Source of the DNA: Porodaedalea pini
Lineage: Eukaryota; Basidiomycota; Agaricomycetes; Hymenochaetales; Hymenochaetaceae
Length of the DNA stretch: 64,000 nucleotides
Reading direction: 5' to 3'
NCBI GenBank assembly: GCA_002794775.1
Contig: NBAY01000011.1
Coordinates: forward strand, 62,001 to 126,000
A program made the position numbers and the translations under genes. This document shows positions 45,001 through 56,848 of the stretch, one piece after another. Numbering within the stretch: position 1 is the stretch's first letter; each line of letters begins with the position of its first letter. The notes beneath the pieces were generated by a model. The model ran no database searches and was not told where the DNA came from. It worked only from the letters and a program-made list of their open reading frames with translations.

Positions 45001-48000
45001 TCACCGTCGGAATGTCCGTCTCCACCAAGAAAGTACGTTATTAAGCGCAGAAGAAAATGAAGTCCAGGTCTCTTCAAACAAATCATCTAATCCAGCACGT
45101 GAATTCCACGAAGGACTATTGGGATGCTCGGTTGCAATGAAGCGCAAGACATCTTTTACAGTCACCAGCCCAACGAGTTTCCCATGCTGTTCTACAAGCA
45201 CCACTCGTGGCCTACGCAGAAGATAAGCTTGATACGTCATTCAGACAACTAAGTATTACTCACCCCATGCGTTTGAATAACTGCATGACTATTTCCAATG
45301 GTAGTTGAGGCGATACTGTGAGTGGAGTCTGAAACGGTTTGGCATACTTGTCAGGCTTGAGAGCATGCTGGACTGAATAATATTGACTCGCCTGGTAAAC
45401 CCAAGGCCATAACTCCAGCTTTTCTGGCGAGGCATGTTGACGAATCACTCGCGAGAATGCTTCATCGTCAGAGGCGACAGCAGGACCTGTCGCTAGAGTA
45501 ACACATTCTTCTCGATCGTGGTCTGTGGGCATAGAATAGAAAGAACATGGTGTATCAGCAGAAGTTCCAAAGGATCGCTTCGCTCTGTCTAAAGCGATAA
45601 GATAATGTAAGGAAATAACAAAATATTTAGTAGAGGCGAGACAATGGCGAACCGAGTATATAGCGCAATTCATTCCGACCGATGTAACCTAATAGAAGAA
45701 ATCGATTATCCTCAGAGACAATTGGAAATCCTTTTACGTCCGATTGTTGAAGTCTATGTTCTGCGAACCAAAACATTTGATTGCGAACCTACTTTAGCAA
45801 AGTGGATAAGACGTACCGACGTCACTAACTCGAAGACCCATGGCTGGCATAGTGTGCAACTCTGTACGCATCACGCTAGATACTGGTTGCTCATGTCAGC
45901 CCAGGAAAATGGATGATGTCGACAATGTACACACCTGCCGTATGAAAAGCATGATCATCTTTCTCCAAAATGGGATAGCCGTTAAATCGTATCATCTCGT
46001 CTGCGATGCCATTTACGCCCAAGAAATCGCCAACGGCCTTTGTTGCGAGCAAAACGATCTAGGATGCTGCTCAGAATCGTCCTATGACAACTTGTAGGTT
46101 TAAACGTACCATGGTCGGAAGAATGTATGTAAGAGCCCCAGTAAGCTCGAACATAATCACAACGACAGTTACTGTGATCCGCATGACGCCACTAATTTTT
46201 CTCTTATCAGACTCCATCATCTCATTGGGAGCCCAAACACCATCGTACCTGAGAGCTGCTGCAGCCCCAAGGAAAGCATACGTTCCTGGAGTTATACAAG
46301 CAGCGTCTAGTTGGCAAACTGCAAAAAATCCCGACTGCGGGTACGCTCTGGAGATCGCAATGAGTTCGAATATATCCCGCGGATACAGATAATACTGACC
46401 GGTACATCGCTTTGACCATAACGCCGATCATGCGTCCAAAGGTCGCTCCAACGGCCATGGATGGGATGAATATACCAGCCGGCACCTTGCATCCGAATGA
46501 AATAATAACTAATCCGATGCGGATTAACGTCGCGAGAAAGAGCGAGTTCGCCACTCCCCACTGAGCAGACGTTCTGCACGAAAGGATGGTGATGAGGAAT
46601 AGACATGTCGGCTGCATTAATCACTTACTGGCAGAGGTCGTCGATATCTCCAGCAGAGTCACATTCATGGAATAATAGCGCGAGACTCTCCGTCATGTCA
46701 ATGCGTAAGAAACGATTGAAGTAGCCTATCATCGCCGTGAGTATCGCCAGTGTCACTGCCTCTGCTATGCCGTGGTTTGCAAGGTACTTCTTGCGGAACG
46801 CTGAGACCTGGATATGGAATTTGATGACCAGCGCTCCGTATAGACCCTGTTAAACACCTTGTATTGGTCGTTCTGTATACACTCTGACTCACGACACTTA
46901 CTCCGAATATTCCGATGATAACAAAAAATATAATTTCGAAAAAGTGCCAATCCCTGTCGTAGGTGACCTGGAAAAGCACGAGTTTCCCCGTTCGAAAGGG
47001 ATTCATAGCCTAACATTCATCAGCCTTTTTTCGCGAAAAGCAAAATAATAATGAAACTATGGCTCACAGATAACGTTACTGTTGCAACTAGTGCACAGAA
47101 GAAGCTCCGCCACATTGTTTTGATGCTGAAGGTATGGCTCATTTCCTAAACCAAAAAGTAAGCTGTGAAGCAACAAAGATAGTATACCAAGATGCGTGTA
47201 ACCTCGATTGAGAATAGCACGCCCCCTATAGGCGAACCGAAAGCTACCGCAACACCAGCAGCGCTAGCCGCGGTTATCATCTCTCTCATCTTCCCTGTAA
47301 ATTTATGAGTCTTATTGAGCCATTTTCCTTTAAAATCGTGGGCATTATCTCACCTTGACTCTGAGCAAAGCTTCCAAATAGTCGGGCTACAACGTAGCCG
47401 ATACAACAGGCAACATGGACGGAAGGACCCTCTTTTCCAACAGAGAGACCCGACGCGATCACTAAAGGCTGATCTATTCCAGCTCAGAAAGAAGACAGGT
47501 CCCATGAGAGCGCTTACCAGAGTCAGGCTCTTAAGCGCCAAAGTCCACACTCCGAGAAAGCCCTTCATTATGAAGCCCGCGAGGATACATTTGATCTCTG
47601 ATATGCCTGAACCCGCAGCATATTTTGCAAAAGACTTGACAAGATGAGCTGCGATAAATGAGAATAAACCCTGCGGACAGGCATTAGACTGTTAACCGAG
47701 GGTGGGGCGGGACAAAAGAGAGTGACTTTACAGCAAATACGACATAAATGAGCCATCGTGCTAGTCCGACTGTGCTCCATGGATGCCACGAATCACATGC
47801 ATCTTCGTCTCCTTCAATCTCCCAGCAGCAGAACTGCTGGTTAAGCCACCAACCATCTGAACAGTAGCCCATTTTTATATCCGACAGCCATTCGGTAATG
47901 ATCGAAATGAGCGCCGCGTTGACGCCAATGCAAACGCCTTGAAGTGTCAACATTAGCGTATGGGTTCACGTGAGAACCACAATGCCACGCACCAGCTAGG

Positions 48001-48373
48001 CTTACAACCAACCATGTTTGTGAGGCTGCGAGTGCCTTCAGAGCCTGTACCCAGACCCAGGACACTGTGATTTCACCATTAAGACCACGATGAGTAGAGT
48101 CTACGCGTCGCGCTGTTCGCAGTCTCCGGTTGCGTTCTAGAATCGAGTCCTCTATCCAATCTAGAGCGCAAAGCAAGTTGACCCAAATTCTTCAGGCTGA
48201 AATACATAAAAACGTACCTATTGTCGTGAAGTCTTCATAGCGGCTATGTGTCACAAATCTTTAGCTGCACGAAAGGTGATGTATGAAGAGATGGACCTAA
48301 TTTGTTCCAAGTCATCGGCCTCTAGCACGTCGTGCGGCCCTGTCTCAACGAGTGAGACTCTTTCAGAGTCCAT
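45001..48373 (-). CDS. CLC-family chloride channel / H+ exchanger (Gef1/ClC-3-like)
   Basis: Many-exon gene on the minus strand, start ATG 48373, stop 45003-45001. Acidic N terminus ([20 protein letters not shown], then [19 protein letters not shown]), the first helix with [20 protein letters not shown] and NQQFCCWE, the GSGIPE-equivalent [20 protein letters not shown], the gating motif [20 protein letters not shown] with the external Glu found in Cl-/H+ exchangers, [17 protein letters not shown] region, [20 protein letters not shown], and two CBS domains at the C terminus ([20 protein letters not shown]). It resembles the endomembrane fungal type (Gef1), which supplies counter-ions for organelle acidification. 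Exon borders in the middle were not all resolved. A LINE is inserted 79 bp upstream of the start codon. Confidence 0.9.
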
Positions 48374-48441
48374 GTACGCATTACACGGCTTCGACGACGC
48401 GTAGTACGCGTCTCAAGCAAGAATTGTTGGCGTGGAGGTGG

Positions 48442-48452
48442 ATGGAGGTCAC
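48442..48452 (+). repeat. 5' copy of the 11-bp target-site duplication
   Basis: ATGGAGGTCAC, identical to 54756-54766. It marks the left edge of the retrotransposon insertion. Confidence 0.85.
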
Positions 48453-48520
48453 TTAATCTCTTACCACCATCATCTCGACCGTGGGAAAGATTTTATCTGC
48501 AAAGCTCCTAGTCTCTAACG

Positions 48521-49558
48521 ATGGCCCCGCCCCCCAACGCGAAGCCTTCGAGTCTCCATAGAATCAAATCGCTCAGATCCTTAGGCAACATCAAGGATCC
48601 CACTAAATGTGAAGAGTGCAAATACGAATTGCCTCATCACAGTCGCTCGTGTGTGTCTGGCACGGCGAAACTCTGCAGTAAATGCGGACGCGACTCTACC
48701 TATAACCATAACTCCGCCGTTTGCGACCTTGCCGCGAAAAACATCGTCAACTGGTCCCCAGATATCGAAGCGGATCAACACGCCGCCGCCCTCCGTAAAC
48801 AAGGGGATCTTCCCCCCACTCCGGAAGTTCTCTCTCAGCAGTCTCTTAAACGATCCCCTTCCGAAGAGGAGCATCAGGCACGCGAGGCTCCCAACAACCC
48901 AGCTACTATCGGGCAAATCCCAGACGACAAGGACGCCATGGACGCCGACGACGGCGACGACTTGTACATAGATACTCAACCTCCTCAAGCCGACATCGAT
49001 CCCATCGATATCGACCACGAGGACCCGGAAATTGCCGAAGAAGTCAATCGGAAAGCTCTAGAACTCGCAGATGGTTCGGTCCGCGACCTCCGTAACATCA
49101 TCGCACAGGATCTTTGGAAGTCAGACACACCTTTTCAGAACGACCCTGCACGTATGGGTCGCTACATGGCTAGCATCGCATCCTCTCTTTGTTTTTGGAT
49201 TCATCGCTCTAACACACTCGACGAGGAAACTCAACGAGAGAACTATGCTAATTCTGCTATTAACAGCTTTCAGAGCTCCTTTAAAATCCATGCACCGTAT
49301 TGCAAAGACACCTTCGACAATATTTATCGGAGCCCTCAGGACCTCCGCGAAGAACACATTTCTGACGAGCTTACGAGCATGTCTCGTTCCATCTCTTCAC
49401 TTTTATCTATGGTATCCTCTTTAACCGAAAAAACCACTAAACTTGAAAAACAGGCACAAAATACTAACAAACCTAAAACATCTTTCCCAGTTAACGCCCC
49501 GACTGACAAGAAGTACCTGCCGGAACCTCTAGGCGCTCATTTTACTCATGACCCGTGA
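48521..49558 (+). CDS. LINE ORF1, N-terminal part (ends at premature TGA)
   Basis: 345 aa. Lys/Ser-rich start, a Cys/His cluster (CEECKYELPHHSRSC, CSKCGRDSTYNHNSAVC) that can bind zinc, an acidic middle (DKDAMDADDGDDLYIDTQ), and a C-terminal helical part with a short coiled-coil-like stretch (SLTEKTTKLEKQAQ). It stops at 49556-49558, four bases into the next open frame. Confidence 0.85.
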   Translation: MAPPPNAKPSSLHRIKSLRSLGNIKDPTKCEECKYELPHHSRSCVSGTAKLCSKCGRDSTYNHNSAVCDLAAKNIVNWSPDIEADQHAAALRKQGDLPPTPEVLSQQSLKRSPSEEEHQAREAPNNPATIGQIPDDKDAMDADDGDDLYIDTQPPQADIDPIDIDHEDPEIAEEVNRKALELADGSVRDLRNIIAQDLWKSDTPFQNDPARMGRYMASIASSLCFWIHRSNTLDEETQRENYANSAINSFQSSFKIHAPYCKDTFDNIYRSPQDLREEHISDELTSMSRSISSLLSMVSSLTEKTTKLEKQAQNTNKPKTSFPVNAPTDKKYLPEPLGAHFTHDP

Positions 49559-50763
49559 TTCCCCCCGCCTCCCCCGGTTGCCAAACAACGTGTGCCCCCC
49601 CTAAGGGCGGACGCACGGAATATGAAGCGGCAATGGCCAAAACCCGTATCCCGGGTTCCGGCTACCGTATGGACACCCAAGGCACCATCCACGCACCAGA
49701 TGGATATATGCATTCGGAACATAACGCCCCCCGTCCAGGACTAACAACCACGATATACCATCCTCCGGTCCAGTCCGTTGGAACCGACAACGATGGATAT
49801 ACTACGGTTACATATGCTAAGGCCGCACAGAAAAAGCCTAAGCAGGTTCCTACGAAAGTGACGCGAGCTACCACTGACCACCCTGACGGGGAGGTCACTA
49901 CCACTCCTATGAACCGAGCTAACGGCTCGGTTAACACTCGCATCCGAAATGTCAAACGCGTATACTTCTCTCTTCCAGACAACCTCGCCGTCCGCCCTCT
50001 CCCTAATTCTGTTAAGAGCACCGTTCGTTCGGGTCTCAAAGGCTCCGCTGATTTCAAGCACCTCGTCGTTCTCAACGTCGAGTATACTTCTAACGGCAAC
50101 TTATGCATCTCTTTTACTAATATTCGTGCCGATTTTGACTCCAACTTCGCGTCCCTCTCTTCTCTTCTCAATCACGTCATTAACATCAGCGGGGCGAAGG
50201 TTTTCACCCCTTCTCCCCAGTTTAAACTTGTTCTCCCAGCCGTCCCGGTTTTCGACAAAAGCACCAATATCCTCTACTCCCAAGGGGACTTGTTAGAAGA
50301 GTTATCGTCTCTTCCGCAATTTGCTGGCCAGGAATTCCTCTACCCCCCCCGATTCATGGCTTCCATCAAGCGTCTTAACACCCTCGATTTCTGCAATGTT
50401 TCTATTATTCTCAAAGATACTAACCGCCTTTCTTTTGACCACTTTTTCCTCCACAACAACTGCAACATCCCAGTCTTTGGTGTCATCCGTCGACTTGAGG
50501 AAATGCGTGCCCGACCGACTATCTCGCAGTGCGATAATTGCCATCGTCTGGGACACCCCTCTACTAAGTGCCGTTCAGTGGCGCGATGCACCATCTGTTC
50601 CGAACCTCACCGGACGGCGGTACACGTTGCAAGATGTGCTCCCTGCACCGCATCCAACAACCTTGCGTGTCAGCATTTCGCGCATTGTATCAACTGTCAA
50701 GGCGACCATAACGCCAGGTCTTCCACCTGCCCTGCCCGTCGCAATTACCAGCCTCCTTTCTAA
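49555..50763 (+). pseudogene. LINE ORF1, C-terminal part with zinc knuckles (separated by stop and frameshift)
   Basis: Continues in another frame. The continuation after the TGA stays protein-like in the first frame up to a C7 run at about 49601-49607, after which the second frame carries the signal, so one base appears lost there. Contains a conserved gag-like domain and CCHC-type knuckles (CDNCHRLGHPSTKC, CTICSEPHRTAVHVARC, CINCQGDHNARSSTC) that bind element RNA. Ends at TAA 50761-50763, immediately before the ORF2 ATG. Confidence 0.8.
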
Positions 50764-53700
50764 ATGATAACTTCCCTTTCTATTCTTTCCTTGAACATCC
50801 GTCGTTCGGAACCTACTACTGACCTTCTTTTTAAATCACTTTACCAAAGGGGCACCGCGTGCCCAGATATCATTTGTTTACAGGAAATCGCCACCATTTC
50901 CACTATCATTCCTTCCAAGTCATCTGCTAAAGGGGAACGGCAATTTGTCACGCGCAATTCCGACCCCTTCATTTGTATACTTCCCCCTCCGCCTCATACC
51001 ACACCACCTACTTGCGCGACTTTTGTACACCCGCGCATCGCCCATTTATTCAGCTCCCAACTGAACTTATCACGACCCATATTTCAGGTCACGATCAGTA
51101 TTGACTGTGGCCATTCACTTTCTCCTATTTATATCTGGAACATTTACAACGCCCCCTCCTCTCACTTGTTTGAAGACCCTTTCCCCATACCTCCATCATC
51201 CGACTCTCATATTTTTCTCGGTGACTTTAACCGACATTCAATTCTTTGGTCTGACCAACGTTTTTCCCCTCTTTTCTCTGCTTCTGAACTCTTTACGCGG
51301 TGGATTGACGATTGCTCATTAGTGATCGCCAACCCCCCAAACACTCCCACTTTTCTTTATCCCCAAGGCTCTTCTATGCTAGATCTTGTCCTGTGTTCGT
51401 CGGACATCTCCCCCCCATTGTTCAATCCCTCCTCATCGGAGACCCTTCATTTGAATTCCATTCTGATCATCTTCCCCTTGTATTTTCTGTTCCCATTTCG
51501 TTTAAACCACCCCCAGACACTCACCCCCTTCGCCTTGTCCGTAAACGCGACGTCCCTTCCCTAATTTCTGATTTTCGCGAGTCACGCTTATTCTCTTTCG
51601 ACGTAACAAATATCCACTCTCCTTCTGACATCGATACCATTTTACATTCCTTTTATACGTCATTTTCTTCTTTCACAACCTGTTTTCTGCGGAAACACAA
51701 ACCCCGGAACTACCACGGACCCCATTCCTGGTGGACCGAGCAATGCAGTCGTGACTACCAAACCCATCACGCGGACCCGTCGCCGGAGAACCTCTCCCGA
51801 CTCCATAAAACCCTTGCCACCGCCAAGTCCTCCTTCTTCGGCGGCTTACTCCAACAATCCGACCACTCGTCCATATGGAGGCGACAACATATTGGTACAG
51901 CACGTCGCCGTCACCCTATTGGCGCCCTTAAGCTCCCTTCTGGCAGCTTCACCGTCAACGAGAGCGAGAAAGCCGACCTCTTTCGCTCGACATTCTTCCC
52001 CGCGCTCCCTCCGGGTTATCACGACCAGCATGCTCTTCCACCAGTAGCCGACATCGAGCCTGTCTCTGTCGACGAAATCCTCCGTGCCCTAAAAGGCACC
52101 GACGACTCGACTTCACCCGGAGTCAACTGTTTTTCTTATCTCCATTTAAAACAATTCATCGAACTTGAACCGTCATTTTTTTCCCAAATATTTTCTGCCT
52201 GTCTCTCCTGCGGTTACTTCCCTTTATCTTTCAAACATTCCATTGTTACATTCATTCCTAAACCAAAACGTTCCGACTTCTCTCTCCCTCGCTCCTTTCG
52301 CCCTATTGCCCTGGTCGATACCATGGGTAAATTATTTGAACGCATCCTCTTCAACCGTCTTCAGATTATATTTGAACAACGTTCCCTTATTCCTTCATCG
52401 CAGCATGGTTGCCGGAAAGCGTTATCCGCGCTTACAGCCTGCTATGAACTTTTACATCTAAATAACTTCCAGCCCCTCATTTCTTCTCTTTTTTTGAGCG
52501 CCCCTGGCCTTGGGCCATACGAACCCAAACAACGTCGGTTGCTGACCTCCGTGGTTACCATCGACATTCAAGGCTTCTTTGACAATATTTCTCATCCTTT
52601 ACTCATTGACCGGTTGACCCGGTCCCTTATTCACCCCAACCTCATCAATTGTGTTTCCCATTGGATGCACGATCGCCCCATTTCATTGCATTTCAATCAA
52701 TATTTTTCTGACACTTTCACCAAACCTAACAGGGGCGTCCCGCAAGGGTCCCCCCTTTCCCCTTTAATTTCTATCTTCGCGGCGGCACCAGCCATTGAAG
52801 CTTACAACAAACGTTTCCCTCTTAATCGTCCTCTTCTTGCTTATATGGACGACCACCTTCTAGCCGCTCGCTCTTTGAGCATGCGGACCAACCTCGTTCG
52901 TTTGCGGAACCAATACCGCTTCCTTTCTCTTCAATTTACGCAACTAGGACTTTCTATCGACCCTGATTCTGTCGAACTCATTCATTTCACCCCTTCCCCT
53001 AATAAAAATACGTCTTTTCCAACACAACCAGAACACCAACCTTCACTTATCTTATCCCCTTCGCACATTATTCCCCCCCGTTCACACATTACATGGCTCG
53101 GGGTTATATTTCAACATTATCTACACCCCACTTTACACCTTCAATCCCGCGCCAACAAAGCGCTGTCCACTCTTTCACAAAGATCCTTTTTATTTAATTC
53201 TTCGAACGGGTCTTATCTTGAATATGCCCGTCTTCTTTACTTCAACCTTATTCACTCTGTCGCCGTTTACGGCGCTCAGCTCTTTCCTGAATCTCCTTCG
53301 ATCAGCTCTATTTTATCTCCTGTACAGCATCTCGCTCTCTCTTTCATCTTGTCCCACAGCGTCAACAAAGACGCCGCGGGCTCTTTACTCTCTATCCCTC
53401 CCATCAATCTCTTCGTCGAATACCAAGCCAAACGTTTCATCACTTCTTACATATCTTCTTCTCGTCCCTCCTTACCTTCTTCATCGGACATTCGCAATTT
53501 GCTCCCTTCCAACATTACTATTCCTAACACAAATCTTTACCCCCTAATTCCCCCTATTCACTCCCGCCTTTCTCTAGTACCAATTACCTCGCGCAAAGAC
53601 AGTTATCGCACGCACCAATCATTCTTACGTCTTTTTAACCATCCCCCTCCTTTTCAATACTTTTTATTTACTGACGGCTCCGTCATTGAGCAGGATAACG

Positions 53701-54530
53701 TCCTAATCGGCGGACACAGATTCTCTATCATGCATAATCAGCGCGAACTTGCATCCTTTGCATCCGGTGCACATACCCATAGTAACATCCTATACGAGGA
53801 ACAACAGTCCATCATAGCTGGCATTTCGCGCTTTACATCCCTGTTAGCGCAGTGCACCCACCCCACGCATCTATGCGTTGCTACGGACTCTTCAAACTGT
53901 GCACGCCTCATCTTTTCAGATGACCCTTCTCACGCGGCCTTCATCATAGCTGTTCGCAGACTTTGCGGTATCTATCTATCTACCCATCACCCAGCATCCA
54001 CCGTCTCTATACAGTGGGTGCCTTCCCATATGGGCTTACCCGGTAACTCGCGCGCAGACCAGCTCGCAGCCCAAGCCTCACGCTCGCAGCATAAAAGTTT
54101 AGCGCCCGACACATTACCAAACCTACACGCGCGATTTTCCGCTGACCTTTTGGCCAAATGGCGGAACCGTGTCCTTAATCTTCGACACCATCGCAGCGTT
54201 ACTACCGCACCATTTATCCTCTACCCAAGGCGCCAACTATGGCCCTTTCTGCGTCTTAACCCTGAGAAGCGCGTCCCTCGGCACCTCCAGTCGAGGGCAG
54301 CAGGTATTCTCCTCAACTCGCACCAAATGCATGATCGGAACCTGTCCAGCCGATGCCCGGACCCATCCTGTACGAAACATGACATCCGCCACATTCTTAA
54401 CGTTTGCCCATATTTTTCTCAAATACGTCGTCAATATTTTCACAAAACACAGCTACCTTTCCAATTTTCCAATTGGTTCGCCCCGTCTAATTTTATGCTT
54501 CTAATCCAATTCGCATATTTTTCTTTTTGA
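50764..54530 (+). pseudogene. LINE ORF2: endonuclease, reverse transcriptase and RNase H, with one frameshift
   Basis: The EEP endonuclease comes first (SLNIRR, ICLQEIA with the metal-binding Glu, GDFNRHSILW). The frame changes at a C7 run (51410-51416), where the signal passes from the frame starting at 50764 to that ending at 54530; SDHLPLVFSV (endonuclease His) is in the second frame. RT: FIPKPKRSDFSLPRSFRPIA, GVPQGSPLSPLI, and catalytic YMDD at 52842-52853. RNase H: FTDGSV (about 53667), the Glu in YEEQQSIIAGI, ATDSSN, VPSHMGLPGNSRADQLA. The end has CPDPSCTKHDIRHILNVC, a CCHC motif. All catalytic motifs are present; only the frame is broken. Confidence 0.9.
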
Positions 54531-54755
54531 CGCCCACCCGACGCAATGCCTTTTTATTCAGACCTACCACACTATCTTTCTACACTTATATAGCCATCTG
54601 TCCTAACTCCCCAATACCACCATTATCACGTATATTCACGATGTCACGCATTTTGCCACTACGATCCGTTTCATTTTTCTTTTCTTTCCTTTCCCCTTTT
54701 TTTTCCGCCTTGTTTCGCTTGTAGTGTGTAGTGCAAAGTAGTGCAACCTTATAAA

Positions 54756-54766
54756 ATGGAGGTCAC
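54756..54766 (+). repeat. 3' copy of the 11-bp target-site duplication
   Basis: ATGGAGGTCAC, identical to 48442-48452, directly after the element's ATAAA end. Confidence 0.85.
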
Positions 54767-55232
54767 GTTATCTGCGATCGGGTCAATCCGCGCTAGTCTA
54801 GAACACTGGAGTTCATGCACATGATCACGATGGCAGGCATTCCTGCTTCTGAGACTCTAGATCTGAGACAGTGAGAGGGGTTGATTGCGTTACACCTCTA
54901 GAATCGACTAAAGAAGTACATGTAATGTAGTCATTTCAAGCTGCCATGAAACGGAGCGCATTCCGTTTTGTTCTCAGAGAAAGATTGACTCGGAGTAATT
55001 GTATACCAAAGACCCATACATTAGTGTGGCCGGACTCTCATAATCAGTCTATGTGGTAGCAAAGAGTGAAATGGCTTTTGAGCTTTGGAAGCATATGCGC
55101 TCAGCTTTCTCACGATTTTGAACCGGCACGAATTCAGCCTCTAAAAAGTTGGTCCATCACATCAATCCGTAGAGCAGGCGTGTGATTTTCGTTTTCAGCC
55201 GGTTCGCCATACCTATCCTCAACCACACCGAG
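54767..55232. other. Intergenic: displaced CLC upstream DNA and SDR promoter
   Basis: 466 bp. Before the LINE inserted this was joined to the region just upstream of the CLC start. No coding signal. Confidence 0.5.
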
Positions 55233-56712
55233 ATGGCTTGCAACATTCCAGATGACCGACTCTACGAGTTTGCAGACAGAGTGAAAGGGCAAACGGTTGT
55301 CATCACAGGTGAGCATTCATCCAAACTGTGTTCTAAAAGGACAACGTTAAGGTATTCATCGCTTCCAATGAGGCGCCGCTAAAGGAATTGGAAGAGAGAC
55401 GGCAATTGCGTTTGGGCGTAGCGGGTACGCTGCTTTTCGACTGCGACCGTTAACCATCAGTTGACCTTCAGCAATATAGTGCCAAAGTTGTCATCGGAGA
55501 CATTGACGTGAAAGGCTCGGAAGAAACCATCTCTGAAATCAAGAAAGTTGGCGGGTGAGCATACCTCACTGTCTTCCTAAACACGTATCTGAAAAAATGC
55601 AACAATAGAGACGCTATCTTCCAGGCATGCAACGTCCTCGAATATGACGAACTGGTCTCCTTATTCCAACTTGCTCTCTCAAAATTCGGTCGGATTGATG
55701 TGATCGTAAGCAGAGCGCGTATAACTAACCAACCTCCTTCTAATGGTTTTGTCCTCCAGGTCCCAAATGCCGGAGTCACGGAAATCGGCAGATTCACATC
55801 CGTTCAGTTGGACGAGCAAGGACTACCGACAAAGCCCAATCTCAAGACGGTGCAAATTAATCTTATTAGCGTGTTACATAGTATGTTTTTTTTTTTTCGT
55901 TCATGTTGGGCAAAGTTAATTCTTAACCACTGTTCAGCGGCTCAACTTGCTTATCACTACCTCGGCAATAATAAAAATCACGGATCATTGAAAGCACTCG
56001 TTTTGATAGGCTCCATGGGTACGTCTGATTAGCTTAAGGTTCCCCCATACGAACTCAACACAAAAAATCACTGGTCCTTCTAGCATCACTCTCTGGTATA
56101 TCTGGCGCTCCCCTTTATGCCGCATCTAAACACGCCATCCTGGGCCTCATGCGCTCTCTTAAAGAGGAATTTGCATCCAATGGACTCCGGGTCACGACAG
56201 TTTGCCCGTGGTTTGCTGGCACGTCTCCTCCCTTTTTCTTGCCATTGCAGATTCCCGCAAGATCTAACATATCTAACATATCTAACATATCTACAGACAC
56301 AGCCATTCTCCCACCCGCTTTCAAGGTCATGATGGCCGGTATCCCATTTGTCCCAGTTCCGAAAGTTGCTGGTGCCGTCGTGTTGGCTGCAACCGATGGC
56401 GCACCCGACTCAAATGGAGCGGCGTACACCCTTCCAGACGAACGCGAAGTCTTCCGCGTTCCACATGTCGAGATCAACGAGGGTGTCTACAAGCTCTTAA
56501 GCAACCGCGTGCGCCGCCTTAAAGGGTGAATCATCTACTGAGCTATCTCACTCTATAAAATACTGAAATAGAATACTAGGATAGCCCAGGGTTTAATCAC
56601 CTTCGCTGCGCTCGTCAAGTTGTTTGCGAAATCACCGGCCGCCAAGCTCTTCGTTGGCATTGCAGTCGGGTACAAGGCATACCAGATCGCAATTTCGAGG
56701 GGCCTGATGTAG
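55233..56712 (+). CDS. Short-chain dehydrogenase/reductase with hydrophobic C-terminal tail
   Basis: Exons 55233-55308, 55373-55424, 55480-55554, 55609-55705, 55760-55880, 55938-56018, 56084-56525 and 56580-56712 (358 aa, phases close). NAD(P)-binding motif TGGAAKGIGRETAIAFGRSG (TGxxxGxG with one extra residue), the acidic IGDID that favours NAD, PNAGV, a catalytic Ser in GSMASLSG, and the YAASKH catalytic Tyr/Lys. It resembles 15-hydroxyprostaglandin dehydrogenase-like SDRs; the substrate is unknown. The C terminus has a hydrophobic stretch (KSPAAKLFVGIAVGYKAYQI) that may attach it to a membrane. A 9-bp tandem repeat inside the gene codes NISNISNIS. Confidence 0.88.
56262..56288 (+). repeat. 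In-frame 9-bp tandem repeat (ATCTAACAT, three copies)
   Basis: Three perfect copies plus a partial fourth, inside the substrate-loop region of the SDR, coding repeated Asn-Ile-Ser, a potential N-glycosylation-like triplet with no obvious role in a cytosolic enzyme. Confidence 0.9.
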
Positions 56713-56848
56713 ACTGTAGGTTACGTCCACGGACTCTCTTTTATGCTGCCGATACGGCTCTTGGTGGTTTTTTAAAAGGGCGGATAGAAACGAGCATATT
56801 CCTGTCTTTCCCTCCTTATTTTCTCTTATATATTGCCATGTAGGATAA

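Larger units (their letters stand above)
48453..54755 (+). mobile_element. Non-LTR retrotransposon (LINE, Tad/I-like), essentially full length
   Basis: 6.3-kb element between perfect 11-bp duplications. A short 5' leader is followed by ORF1 (gag-like) and ORF2 (endonuclease, reverse transcriptase, RNase H, terminal zinc-binding motif), then a T/C-rich 3' UTR ending in ATAAA at the duplication. No terminal repeats. Composition differs from neighbouring genes: C-rich coding strand, no introns. Both ORFs are interrupted, so this copy is probably not autonomous as read. Domain order EEP-RT-RNase H-CCHC is that of Tad/I-type LINEs common in fungi; the exact clade needs a tree. Confidence 0.95.

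Noticed and set aside
48581..49018. Minus-strand open frame in the LINE
   Set aside because: Antisense of ORF1, arising from its C-rich composition.
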